Shown here: piece after piece, positions 7,151-14,181 of the stretch | How positions within the stretch are numbered: position 1 is the first letter of the stretch | Layout of the letters: each line of letters begins with the position of its first letter | Source of the DNA: an uncultured Phascolarctobacterium sp. | GTDB lineage: Bacteria; Bacillota; Negativicutes; Acidaminococcales; Acidaminococcaceae | DNA length: 32,615 nt | Direction: 5' to 3' | Assembly: GCA_905207485.1 (NCBI GenBank) | Contig: CAJLLL010000021.1 | Location: 1-32,615 of the forward strand | Made by a program: the position numbers and the translations under genes | The notes under the pieces: model-generated | Databases searched by the model: none | The model's input: the letters and a program-made list of their open reading frames with translations, nothing else | What the model was told of the DNA's origin: nothing

Positions 7151-7708
7151 ATGAAAAAATTATTGGTTATGGTAATGGCTTTGGTAATGCTGGCAGTTGT
7201 TGGCTGCGGCGGTGGCGGCAGCAGCAAAAATATGTTCAAGGACGAGGGCGAACTGGTTCGCATTATGGACGAACTGAAAAACAAAGACGGCTTAAAAGGG
7301 CACGATTTAATGGTTTTCCAGGATATTTCCTTAATGCATTATGAACAGGAAGGCGTCGGAGATTCAATTGATATTTATATTGTGAAGCCCGGCACGGAAG
7401 ATGTAGATAATTATAGTTACACCAACGGCAAATGGGAGGGACCCAACCCTGTACAGCTTACCGGCGACGGACGTATGGAAGATAACGTAACTCCGATGAA
7501 CAGTATTAATTTTGCTAAAGTACCGGAAATGTATAAACAGTTAGAAGCAAAAGCAAAAGATGTTGAAGGCGGCAAAGTTGAAGACCTCCTGGTTTATATT
7601 TTAGGACGTGACGGCATGTATGCAAGCTGGGGCGTTGAAGGCACACGCGAAAAATATAATGCTGAATTTGATTTAAACGGCAATTTAACCGCTTATGAAA
7701 AAGAGTAA
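7151..7708 (+). CDS. Putative lipoprotein, unknown function
   Basis: A 185-residue protein with a classic lipoprotein signal: two lysines, a hydrophobic core, and the lipobox AVVGC with the acylated cysteine at residue 19, then a Gly/Ser linker. It should be lipidated by Lgt, which is encoded in this window at 21149-21955. The mature part is acidic and soluble, with no domain I recognise. The sequence WEGPNPVQLTGDG and several aromatic strands suggest a small beta-rich fold. AAAGGAGG lies ahead of the ATG. Its own promoter and terminator make it a single-gene unit. Confidence 0.85.
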   Translation: MKKLLVMVMALVMLAVVGCGGGGSSKNMFKDEGELVRIMDELKNKDGLKGHDLMVFQDISLMHYEQEGVGDSIDIYIVKPGTEDVDNYSYTNGKWEGPNPVQLTGDGRMEDNVTPMNSINFAKVPEMYKQLEAKAKDVEGGKVEDLLVYILGRDGMYASWGVEGTREKYNAEFDLNGNLTAYEKE

Positions 7709-7721
7709 CTGGGCATAAATT

Positions 7722-7757
7722 AAAAGGACGGGAAACGTAAGTTTTCCGTCCTTTTGT
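7722..7757 (+). terminator. Terminator after the lipoprotein gene
   Basis: AAAAGGACGG pairs with CCGTCCTTTT (7722-7731, 7746-7755). The stem continues inward to a GTAA-type loop and is followed by T-rich sequence. Confidence 0.88.
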
Positions 7758-7864
7758 TAGTTTTAGACTGTTTTTTAAATTTGAAGAATAATACTGCTTT
7801 TATTCAATGACAGAGTTTCGCCGGTACGGTAATATTTTTTACTAACCTGTGTGTATCGGCTTAA

Positions 7865-7892
7865 ACAAAAAAACACCGCACTACTGCGGTGT
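7865..7892 (-). terminator. Terminator of the first tRNA-Arg gene
   Basis: Read leftward, an 8-bp stem ACACCGCA/TGCGGTGT with a 4-nt loop is followed by a run of T residues, 11 bp beyond the CCA end of the tRNA gene. Confidence 0.85.
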
Positions 7893-7903
7893 AATTTTTT
7901 ATT

Positions 7904-7980
7904 TGGTGGCCCCGGCAGGATTCGAACCTGCGACCTTTTGATTCGTAGTCAAACGCTCTATCCAACTGAGCTACGGAGTC
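7904..7980 (-). tRNA. tRNA-Arg (anticodon ACG), copy 1
   Basis: A 77-nt gene with encoded CCA. The D arm contains GCTCAGTTGGATAGAGC, the anticodon loop CTACGAA gives ACG (read as ICG after A34 deamination), and the T arm is GCAGGTTCGAATCCTGC. The acceptor arms GACTCCG and CGGGGCC pair except at A2-C71, with a U4-G69 wobble. The gene has a consensus promoter and its own terminator. It is identical to the copy at 11129-11205, mismatch included. Confidence 0.95.
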
Positions 7981-7999
7981 ACTTCTTAATAACGTTATT

Positions 8000-8028
8000 A
8001 TTATAACCAATACATGTGGTATTGTCAA
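8000..8028 (-). promoter_or_regulatory. Promoter of tRNA-Arg copy 1
   Basis: Read leftward, TTGACA (8028-8023) and TATAAT (8005-8000), both perfect consensus, with a 17-bp spacer. A palindrome AATAACGTTATT (7987-7998) lies between the -10 and the tRNA. Confidence 0.85.
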
Positions 8029-8087
8029 GAAAAAACAAAAATTTATGTAAATTTTATACCATGGAAAATATCTTTAGTACGCCTCTA

Positions 8088-8116
8088 TTTACTTCGGCAT
8101 ATTTTTTAATTAGAAT
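8088..8116 (+). promoter_or_regulatory. Possible promoter of the ABC importer operon
   Basis: TTTACT (8088-8093) and TAGAAT (8111-8116) with a 17-bp spacer, 23 bp before the start codon. The boxes are only moderately like consensus. Confidence 0.4.
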
Positions 8117-8139
8117 GTAGCTGAAAGGACGGGGTAGTA

Positions 8140-9285
8140 TTGATTACATTTAAAAATCTTTACAAATCTTATAAGGATAAGCCTGTGCTGATTGATGTTA
8201 ACCTTGAGGTTGAGACCGGAGAATTCATGGTTCTTATTGGTTCGAGCGGCTGCGGCAAGACAACGCTTTTAAAAAGTATCAACAAATTGCATAATTATGA
8301 TAAAGGAGATATTTTAATAGATGGTGTTTCCGTAAAAAATACGGATGGTACTGAATTGAGGCGCCGTATTGGCTATGTTGTGCAGGATGCCGGGCTTTTC
8401 CCGCATATGACGGTTGAAGAAAATTTAAAAACCGTTTTAAAAATAAATAATATTCCGGAAAAAGACTGGGATGAAAGAATTGATGAGCTGCTGCGTATGG
8501 TAGAACTGGAGCCTTCGTCTTACAGAAAACTTTACCCTGTACAGCTTAGCGGCGGACAGAAACAAAGAGTGGGCGTGGCCCGTGCCTTTGCTGCTGACCA
8601 CGGCATTATTTTAATGGACGAACCGTTTTCGGCGCTTGATCCTGTAACACGAACCGATTTGCAGGATTATATTGTAAAACTGCAAAAAAGGCTTAACAAA
8701 ACAATTATTTTTGTTACTCATGACATGGACGAAGCGATAAAAATGGCAACGCGCATTTGCATTATTCAAAACGGCCGTATTGTGCAGTGTGATAAACCTG
8801 AAAATATTTTGAAACATCCGGCTAACGATTATGTGCGTCAGTTTATCGGTAAAAACCGTTTGTGGAATAAACCGGAATTTATTAAAGCACGCGACATTAT
8901 GCAGAAAAATCCGTGCCGTATTTCATCAGAACGTACATTAATTCAAGCCATGCAGATAATGACGCATAATGCAGTCGACAGTGTGCTGGTAACAGAGGAT
9001 AAAAAACTGGCAGGCATTATTTGGCTTAAAGATTTACAGAATTTTAAAGATTATACAGATTATTCCATTAAAGATTTTTTAAGTGATGATTTTGTAGCCG
9101 TTAACGAAAATACAAACCTGAAAGAAATTATGAATACCGTTGATTATAAACGAGCTGGCATAATTCCTGTAGTTAACGATGATAATGTGCTGACCGGATT
9201 TTTAAGTAAAAGCCGCTTGCTGCTTACACTTAGCAAGCAGTATCAGCAAGAGCGCGTAGATGATGACGGAGGGTTGCTGCTGTGA
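8140..9285 (+). CDS. Quaternary-amine-type ABC transporter ATPase with two CBS domains (OpuCA/EgtUA-like)
   Basis: A 381-residue importer ATPase. The nucleotide-binding domain has Walker A GSSGCGKTT (residues about 34-42), signature LSGGQKQRVGVARAF, Walker B ILMDEPFSALD and switch histidine THDMDEA. Two CBS modules follow (about 255-310 and 315-370), as in OpuA/OpuC ATPases, where they sense ionic strength or nucleotides. The start is a TTG at 8140 preceded by a GGACGGGG-type Shine-Dalgarno. The stop overlaps the start of the permease/binding-protein gene by 4 bp, so the two are translationally coupled. Homologues import glycine betaine, carnitine, choline or ergothioneine; the substrate cannot be read from this subunit. 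Confidence 0.92.
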   Translation: MITFKNLYKSYKDKPVLIDVNLEVETGEFMVLIGSSGCGKTTLLKSINKLHNYDKGDILIDGVSVKNTDGTELRRRIGYVVQDAGLFPHMTVEENLKTVLKINNIPEKDWDERIDELLRMVELEPSSYRKLYPVQLSGGQKQRVGVARAFAADHGIILMDEPFSALDPVTRTDLQDYIVKLQKRLNKTIIFVTHDMDEAIKMATRICIIQNGRIVQCDKPENILKHPANDYVRQFIGKNRLWNKPEFIKARDIMQKNPCRISSERTLIQAMQIMTHNAVDSVLVTEDKKLAGIIWLKDLQNFKDYTDYSIKDFLSDDFVAVNENTNLKEIMNTVDYKRAGIIPVVNDDNVLTGFLSKSRLLLTLSKQYQQERVDDDGGLLL

Positions 9286-10862
9286 GTGAATTATGGAGTT
9301 TGTTTATTCTTAAGCATGCAGATGTTTGGGAACGCTTTATAGAACATATGAACATGACTACCATGGCGGTTTTTCTGTCGGTAATTATAGGTGTGCCGCT
9401 TGGTATTTTAGTAAGCAAAAACAAAAAACTGGCTGCCTTTATTATTGGCATAGCCAATCTAATGCAGTCCATTCCGGCAATTGCTTTGCTTGCTTTTTCC
9501 GTTCCTTTTGTAGGCATAGGTGAAAAGCCTGCTATTATAATGGTTATCATTTATGCTTTGCTTCCTATTATAAAAAATACTTATACCGGTATTTCAGGCA
9601 TTGACCCAAAAACACTGGAAGCTGCAAGAGGCATTGGTTTAAGCGCATGGCAGCAGCTTTTTAAGGTTGAACTTCCTCTGGCTATGCCGTATATTATGGC
9701 TGGCGTGCGTATTTCGGCAGTTGGCGCAGTTGGTACAATGACAATTGCCGCGTTTGCCGGTGCGGGCGGTTTAGGCTGGTTTATCAATATGGGGCTGATA
9801 GGACTTAATGCCAACATGGTTCTTTTAGGTGCAATACCGGCTTCCTTGCTGGCGCTTTTAATTGACTATGTACTTGCGGAAATGGAGAAATTCCTTGTTC
9901 CGGAAGGGTTAAAACCGGCAGAACAGATTGAAGCCGATAACGGCAAAAAACATCCTTTGAAAAAAGTGCTGGTATGCGCATTGTGCTTTTTGCTTGTAAC
10001 TGTGCCGATGGGCAGCCGTGTATATGAAGATTATATGGCCTCCCAGCAGAAAAAAATAGTTGTGGGAACCACAAATTTTACAGAAGTGTTTATTATTGGT
10101 TATATGTATTCTGAGTTAATTGAACATGATACAGATATTACTGTTGAGCGTTGTTTTAACCTCAGCGGCGCTGATTTTGCTTACAGCGCGCTTACCAATG
10201 GCAGTATTGATACTTTTGTTGAATATACAGGTACTGCTTTGGCAAACTTTTGCAAAAAGCCGCTTGTAAATGATGTGGATGAAGTTTATAATACGGTTTC
10301 ACAAATGCTTCTGGAACGCGACAATATTGTAACCAGCAAACCTATCGGTTTCAATAACACTTATATGATGAGTGTTACGCCGGAAACAGCAGAAAAGTAT
10401 AAACTTTCTAAACTGTCTGATTTGCTGTCGATATCCAAGTCGTTTACCCTTGGCTGTACGGCAGAATTTTTGCAGAGAAAAGATTGTTTGCCGGGACTTC
10501 ACGAAAAATACGGTACTGAATTTAAGGAAGTTAAAGCGCTTGATGCAACTATCCGTTATCAGGCCATCGCTAACGGTGAGGTTGATGTTATAGATGCCTA
10601 CAGCACCGATGGTTTGCTGAAAAAAATGGGGCTTGTTACATTAACTGATGATTTGCAGTTTTTCCCGCCGTTTTATGCGGTAGCCTTCACACGCAGCGAA
10701 ATTTTGGAAAAATATCCTGAGTTAGTACCGGTAATGGCCAAATTGGAAGGTGCGATTACCGATGAGGAAATGCGCACTATGAACTATGAGGTAGATGTAG
10801 AAGGCAAAGACCCGAAAAATGTAGCGCATGAATTTTTAGTAAAGAAAGGCCTGCTTGATTAA
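9282..10862 (+). CDS. Fused ABC permease-substrate-binding protein (OpuCB/OpuCC or EgtUBC-like)
   Basis: A 526-residue fusion. Residues about 1-215 are a permease domain with five or so membrane helices and the EAA-loop pattern ARGIGLSAWQQLFKVELPLA. A further membrane helix (about 228-247) leads to an extracytoplasmic binding domain (about 258-526) of the QAT/OpuAC type, with VGTTNFTEVFIIGYMYSELI and FVEYTGTALANF. In the fusion the binding protein is tethered to the membrane. Such fusions include glycine-betaine/choline importers and the ergothioneine importer EgtU. The ligand pocket cannot be settled by eye, so the substrate stays open. The start is a GTG overlapping the ATPase stop; a terminator follows at once. 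Confidence 0.92.
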   Translation: MSELWSLFILKHADVWERFIEHMNMTTMAVFLSVIIGVPLGILVSKNKKLAAFIIGIANLMQSIPAIALLAFSVPFVGIGEKPAIIMVIIYALLPIIKNTYTGISGIDPKTLEAARGIGLSAWQQLFKVELPLAMPYIMAGVRISAVGAVGTMTIAAFAGAGGLGWFINMGLIGLNANMVLLGAIPASLLALLIDYVLAEMEKFLVPEGLKPAEQIEADNGKKHPLKKVLVCALCFLLVTVPMGSRVYEDYMASQQKKIVVGTTNFTEVFIIGYMYSELIEHDTDITVERCFNLSGADFAYSALTNGSIDTFVEYTGTALANFCKKPLVNDVDEVYNTVSQMLLERDNIVTSKPIGFNNTYMMSVTPETAEKYKLSKLSDLLSISKSFTLGCTAEFLQRKDCLPGLHEKYGTEFKEVKALDATIRYQAIANGEVDVIDAYSTDGLLKKMGLVTLTDDLQFFPPFYAVAFTRSEILEKYPELVPVMAKLEGAITDEEMRTMNYEVDVEGKDPKNVAHEFLVKKGLLD

Positions 10863-10864
10863 AA

Positions 10865-10900
10865 GAAAAAATCCCATTCCGTTAGGAGTGGGATTTTTTT
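10865..10900 (+). terminator. Terminator of the ABC importer operon
   Basis: AATCCCATTCC pairs along its whole length with GGAGTGGGATT around a GTTA loop and is followed by a run of seven T residues. Confidence 0.9.
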
Positions 10901-11091
10901 ATGTAAAAGAGTAATAAAAATAATGAAAGATACAAATAAATTAAAAGAGGAGTTTGATAAAATATTAACAAGCTTATGCCCCAAAAAGTAATACAGATAA
11001 TCCTGTTAAAGTTAAATTTACATCAAAAAGAAAAATCCTGAAATCTGAGTTTTATCTCAGACATCAAGATTTGTTAAAGACCTTATGAAAT
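10901..11091. other. Intergenic stretch without a clear gene
   Basis: This AT-rich stretch holds a 22-codon frame at 10923-10991 without a Shine-Dalgarno, and a nested hairpin at 11033-11072 (TCTGAG/CTCAGA inside AAATC/GATTT). Neither is convincing as a gene. Confidence 0.5.
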
Positions 11092-11117
11092 AAAAAAACA
11101 CCGTATTGCTACGGTGT
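11092..11117 (-). terminator. Terminator of the second tRNA-Arg gene
   Basis: Read leftward, ACACCGTA/TACGGTGT with a 4-nt loop is followed by seven T residues. It is a near copy of the terminator at 7865-7892 with compensatory changes in the stem. Confidence 0.85.
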
Positions 11118-11128
11118 AATTTTTTATT

Positions 11129-11205
11129 TGGTGGCCCCGGCAGGATTCGAACCTGCGACCTTTTGATTCGTAGTCAAACGCTCTATCCAACTGAGCTACG
11201 GAGTC
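11129..11205 (-). tRNA. tRNA-Arg (anticodon ACG), copy 2
   Basis: Identical in all 77 positions to the gene at 7904-7980, with encoded CCA, anticodon loop CTACGAA and the same A2-C71 acceptor mismatch. It has its own perfect promoter with a different spacer sequence and a terminator with compensatory stem changes, so both copies look functional. Confidence 0.95.
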
Positions 11206-11237
11206 ACGTTTCAGCACTCTCGCTGCTGACGAAAAAT

Positions 11238-11266
11238 ATTATACTGTTTATTTGCGTTAATGTCAA
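11238..11266 (-). promoter_or_regulatory. Promoter of tRNA-Arg copy 2
   Basis: Read leftward, TTGACA (11266-11261) and TATAAT (11243-11238), perfect consensus with a 17-bp spacer. Confidence 0.85.
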
Positions 11267-11395
11267 CACCAATTTAAAAAATTTTTAATTTTTTTTGCGC
11301 TTCTGTCATGGCAATAACAAAACGCGAAAGCAGATAGCAATAATACTTTTTTGTGTTTTTTAATTAGCGCTTTGTACATATTATTGCGCGCTCTA

Positions 11396-11429
11396 TTGAC
11401 TTTGGCATTTTATTTTCATAAAATAAAAT
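11396..11429 (+). promoter_or_regulatory. Promoter with embedded dyad, upstream of the symporter gene
   Basis: TTGACT (11396-11401) and TAAAAT (11419-11424) with a 17-bp spacer. A perfect 10-bp inverted repeat, ATTTTATTTT and AAAATAAAAT separated by CAT (11407-11429), fills the spacer and covers the -10 box. This is a typical position for a repressor operator; the regulator is unknown. Confidence 0.65.
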
Positions 11430-11472
11430 TACTGTTGTATTTTAGGAAAGTGCCAAATAAGGGGAGGATGTT

Positions 11473-12861
11473 ATGTCGGTTTCATTAGCTATTTTATTAT
11501 TGTATATTTTGGCGTTATTTGCCATTAGCTGGTACGCCAAAAAACGCAGCGAAGGCGAAGCGGAAAATTACGCTCTTGCGGGGAGAAAGCTTTCAACTCC
11601 GCTGATTGCCGTTACCATTATCGGCCTTGCCGTTGGCGGCGCATCAACCATAGGCGTATCGGAACATGCGTTCCGCGTAGGGCTTTCTGCCGGATGGTAT
11701 ACAATTGCCTGGGCCTTGGGCGCTATTGTAATGGGGCTGTTCATGGCAAAAAAATACCGCGAGCAGAATATTACCACAATTTCTGAACTTATTGAACGAC
11801 ATCATGATATGAAAGCCGTAGTGCTTGGCGTTTTCTGCCAGATTGTCATTCAGCTTGTTATTATTTCCTTGCAGTATATCGCCGGCGGCAGTATTCTGCA
11901 CGCTATTATGCCTGATGTATTTGACTTTCAGACAGGCATGATTGTAAGCGCCATTGTTTTTATCGGCATTACTTTTATCGGCGGCATGTGGTCAGCATCG
12001 CTTTCCAACGTGCTGAATATTGTACTGATATATGTGGGCATTTTAATTGCTACCGTGGTTCAGTTTTACCGTGTCGGCGGAATGGATGGCCTTGCAGCAT
12101 CGCTGCCTGCCGGTGTGCCATGGTTCAGCTTTACGGAAGGCGTCGGCATGATGACGATTACAAGCTGGGTTGTAACGCTTATTACCGTTAATCTTTCTTT
12201 ACAGAGCATTTTGCAGATTTCGCTCGGCGCCAAAGATGCGGCAACCGCTAAAAAAGGGTTTGTGTGGGGCGGCATTGTGATGCTTCCTGTCGGCGTTTTG
12301 GCTGCGTTCCTCGGCATTTGCGCCAAAGCAATGTATCCGGATGCGCAGGCTGCCCTTGCTTTGCCCGAAGTAATTGTAAGTTTGCAGCCGATTCTGGCAG
12401 GCGTTACGCTTGCGGCTTTGTGGGCAGCGGATGTTTCTACCGCCTGCAATTTGCTGTTATCTGCCGGTACGCTTTTCAGCAATGATATTTACAAACGTTT
12501 TATCAATCCGCAGGCAGACGGTTCCAAACAGATTTTAATGACGCGTCTGTGCGTAATGGTAAGCGGCATTATGACTTTGGGGCTTGCCATGACGGTATCA
12601 AGCATTTTAGGCACGATTATGATTGGTTTAAGCCTGACGGCGGCATTTAGCGTTATTGTTATTGTAGCGCTGTTCTTTCCAAAATACAGCTGCAAAGAAG
12701 CAGGCTTTTGGACATTGCTTGCAGGCTTTGTAATGCTTGTTTTGTGGCAGCTTGTGCCGGCAGTGCGCGTTGTGCCCAACATTATTTACATGGAATGGCT
12801 GGTGTGCATTATTGCTTATGCACTGGTAGCCGTTATTAAACCAGGTGCGAAAGTAAAATAA
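11473..12861 (+). CDS. Sodium:solute symporter (SSF) family transporter
   Basis: A 462-residue integral membrane protein with about 12-13 transmembrane helices, the LeuT-type fold length for this family. Family features include an N-terminal helix followed by YALAGRKLSTPLIAVTIIG, then AVGGASTIGVSEHAFRVGL and GWYTIAWALGAIVMGLFMAK, which make the first Na+ and substrate site region, and the later AALWAADVSTACNLLLSAG. It would import an organic solute with Na+. The substrate cannot be told: SSF members carry sugars, proline, pantothenate or short-chain acids. GGGGAGGA precedes the ATG, and the gene has its own promoter and terminator. Confidence 0.9.
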   Translation: MSVSLAILLLYILALFAISWYAKKRSEGEAENYALAGRKLSTPLIAVTIIGLAVGGASTIGVSEHAFRVGLSAGWYTIAWALGAIVMGLFMAKKYREQNITTISELIERHHDMKAVVLGVFCQIVIQLVIISLQYIAGGSILHAIMPDVFDFQTGMIVSAIVFIGITFIGGMWSASLSNVLNIVLIYVGILIATVVQFYRVGGMDGLAASLPAGVPWFSFTEGVGMMTITSWVVTLITVNLSLQSILQISLGAKDAATAKKGFVWGGIVMLPVGVLAAFLGICAKAMYPDAQAALALPEVIVSLQPILAGVTLAALWAADVSTACNLLLSAGTLFSNDIYKRFINPQADGSKQILMTRLCVMVSGIMTLGLAMTVSSILGTIMIGLSLTAAFSVIVIVALFFPKYSCKEAGFWTLLAGFVMLVLWQLVPAVRVVPNIIYMEWLVCIIAYALVAVIKPGAKVK

Positions 12862-12869
12862 AAACTCGG

Positions 12870-12904
12870 CAGCCCAATCAGCCTATGGCGGTTGGGCTGT
12901 TTTT
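12870..12904 (+). terminator. Terminator after the symporter gene
   Basis: CAGCCCAA (12870-12877) pairs with TTGGGCTG (12892-12899), with an inner GCC/GGC stem and a T5 tail. Confidence 0.88.
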
Positions 12905-13010
12905 ATGCGCTAAAATAAATGCCGGTGTAAAATTTTATCAGCTTTGCAGGTAATATTAAACTTTTGTTTAAATAAATAATTATACAATATTGCATTGGCA
13001 GGTGCTGAAC

Positions 13011-13712
13011 ATGGCAAAACAAAGCAACCAAAAAGCAAAATTATTATATTTACAAAAATTTTTAATGGAAGAAACAGATGCTGAACACGGCATTACCATT
13101 GCAGAACTTGCGGAAAAACTTGCGTCTGCCGGTATTGCGGCCGAACGCAAAAGCCTGTATGATGATATTGAAGTGCTGCGCGGTATAGGCATGGAAATTG
13201 AAACAATCCGCGGACGTGCCAACAGTTATAAACTTGTCAGCCGCACGCTTGATGCCAAGGATGTTTTAAAAGCAGGCAGGGCTTTAAAAGAAAACGGAAT
13301 TGCCGGAGCGGACGGTATTATTGCTGCTTTATGTTCGCTTTTAAGCAGATATGAAGCAGAAGCCGTTAAAGAACAGCTTGCGGCAGTGCCTAAAAAAGCA
13401 AAAGCTGCCGCTGCTTTAAAAACAGAAGAAGCCGCTTCTGCCGAACCTGTCAGCATGGAGGGTAGTGAAGCAGTAGAACTTAAATGCACGCCTGATTTAC
13501 AGGAAGCTATCATGGCCTATCTTGGGACAACGGCTCAGGTTATAAGAACAACAAAGAGCAATAATATTGTGATTGGAGCGCAGGCTGTGTGCGGTGAAGA
13601 TTTTTATTTGCAGCTTGTAAAATGGGGCAGCGGTGTAAGGCTTAATGCTCCTGCCGATAAACGCAAGGAATTTGTTAAATACTGCAAAAAAATTATCAGC
13701 CAATATAAATAA
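13011..13712 (+). CDS. WYL-family-like transcriptional regulator with shortened middle
   Basis: The chosen ATG at 13011 gives 233 residues; GCAGGTG lies about 7 nt ahead of it. The N-terminal 75 or so residues form a DeoR/HTH_11-type winged helix (ITIAELAEKLASAGIAAERK, then a helix with YDDIEVLRGIGMEIE). The C-terminal part (about residues 155-233) resembles the WCX extension of WYL regulators, ending in a helix rich in basic residues. Typical family members are about 300 residues with a WYL ligand domain between; here that region is replaced by a helical, Ala/Lys/Glu-rich linker without the WYL motif. It lies 19 bp before a small unknown gene and probably shares its transcript. Confidence 0.75.
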   Translation: MAKQSNQKAKLLYLQKFLMEETDAEHGITIAELAEKLASAGIAAERKSLYDDIEVLRGIGMEIETIRGRANSYKLVSRTLDAKDVLKAGRALKENGIAGADGIIAALCSLLSRYEAEAVKEQLAAVPKKAKAAAALKTEEAASAEPVSMEGSEAVELKCTPDLQEAIMAYLGTTAQVIRTTKSNNIVIGAQAVCGEDFYLQLVKWGSGVRLNAPADKRKEFVKYCKKIISQYK

Positions 13713-13731
13713 CGGAGAGTGAAACTTATAC

Positions 13732-14109
13732 ATGAAATTTATTGAACCGGACCGCAGTGAATATATTGTATCGGCTCAGGAGCCGGATGATGACGGCGTG
13801 CTTGATTTGGGTTTTGCCAAAGGAGTTTTCTGCGATGGCAGACCATATAAAATGGAATGCTGGTGCATGGATGAAATAGTAATGGCAACGGTGCTGTTTG
13901 ATGATGTTTTGATGACGGCATGGAAGCGGGAAGATTTTACGCTTCTTTTAGAACTTGAAGATTTGTTTAAATTTGCTGCCAAACCGCTTGTGCAGGCAAC
14001 GCGAACTGAAGATGATGCCGGCAACAGTATTTGGGCGGTTAACGTAATGATGAAAAACGCCAAAGGACAGCAGGCAGAATTTTTAAAGCCCATGCAGCGT
14101 TACAGATAA
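13732..14109 (+). CDS. Conserved-looking small protein, 125 aa, unknown
   Basis: I do not recognise a family. The protein is acidic, soluble, without signal or membrane segments. It has a cluster CWCMDEIVMATVLFDD near the middle and a regular alternation of hydrophobic strands that suggests an alpha/beta fold. It starts 19 bp after the WYL-like regulator gene, with GGAGAG ahead of a rather distant ATG, so the pair is likely one operon. The close link suggests a partner or a target of that regulator. No terminator is seen directly after it; the spe promoter follows within 40 bp. Confidence 0.75.
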   Translation: MKFIEPDRSEYIVSAQEPDDDGVLDLGFAKGVFCDGRPYKMECWCMDEIVMATVLFDDVLMTAWKREDFTLLLELEDLFKFAAKPLVQATRTEDDAGNSIWAVNVMMKNAKGQQAEFLKPMQRYR

Positions 14110-14146
14110 GTTTTAACTGCGATATATATTATTTTAACTGCGGTGA

Positions 14147-14175
14147 TTGACAACTTAATATTAATATGCTACAAT
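14147..14175 (+). promoter_or_regulatory. Promoter of the polyamine operon
   Basis: TTGACA (14147-14152) and TACAAT (14170-14175) with a 17-bp spacer, about 380 bp before the first start codon, so transcription should begin near 14182 and include a long leader. Confidence 0.8.
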
Positions 14176-14181
14176 TCTTAC

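Noticed and set aside
10923..10991. 22-codon open frame beginning MKDTNKLKEEF
   Set aside because: It has no Shine-Dalgarno or promoter and is very short; likely chance or a gene remnant.
11033..11072. Nested hairpin between the ABC importer and tRNA copy 2
   Set aside because: It lacks a T-run and the stems are short; not supported as terminator or RNA.
7865..11205. Integrative element bounded by attL/attR at the tRNA-Arg genes
   Set aside because: There is no integrase, excisionase or other mobility gene between the copies; duplication is enough to explain the repeats.
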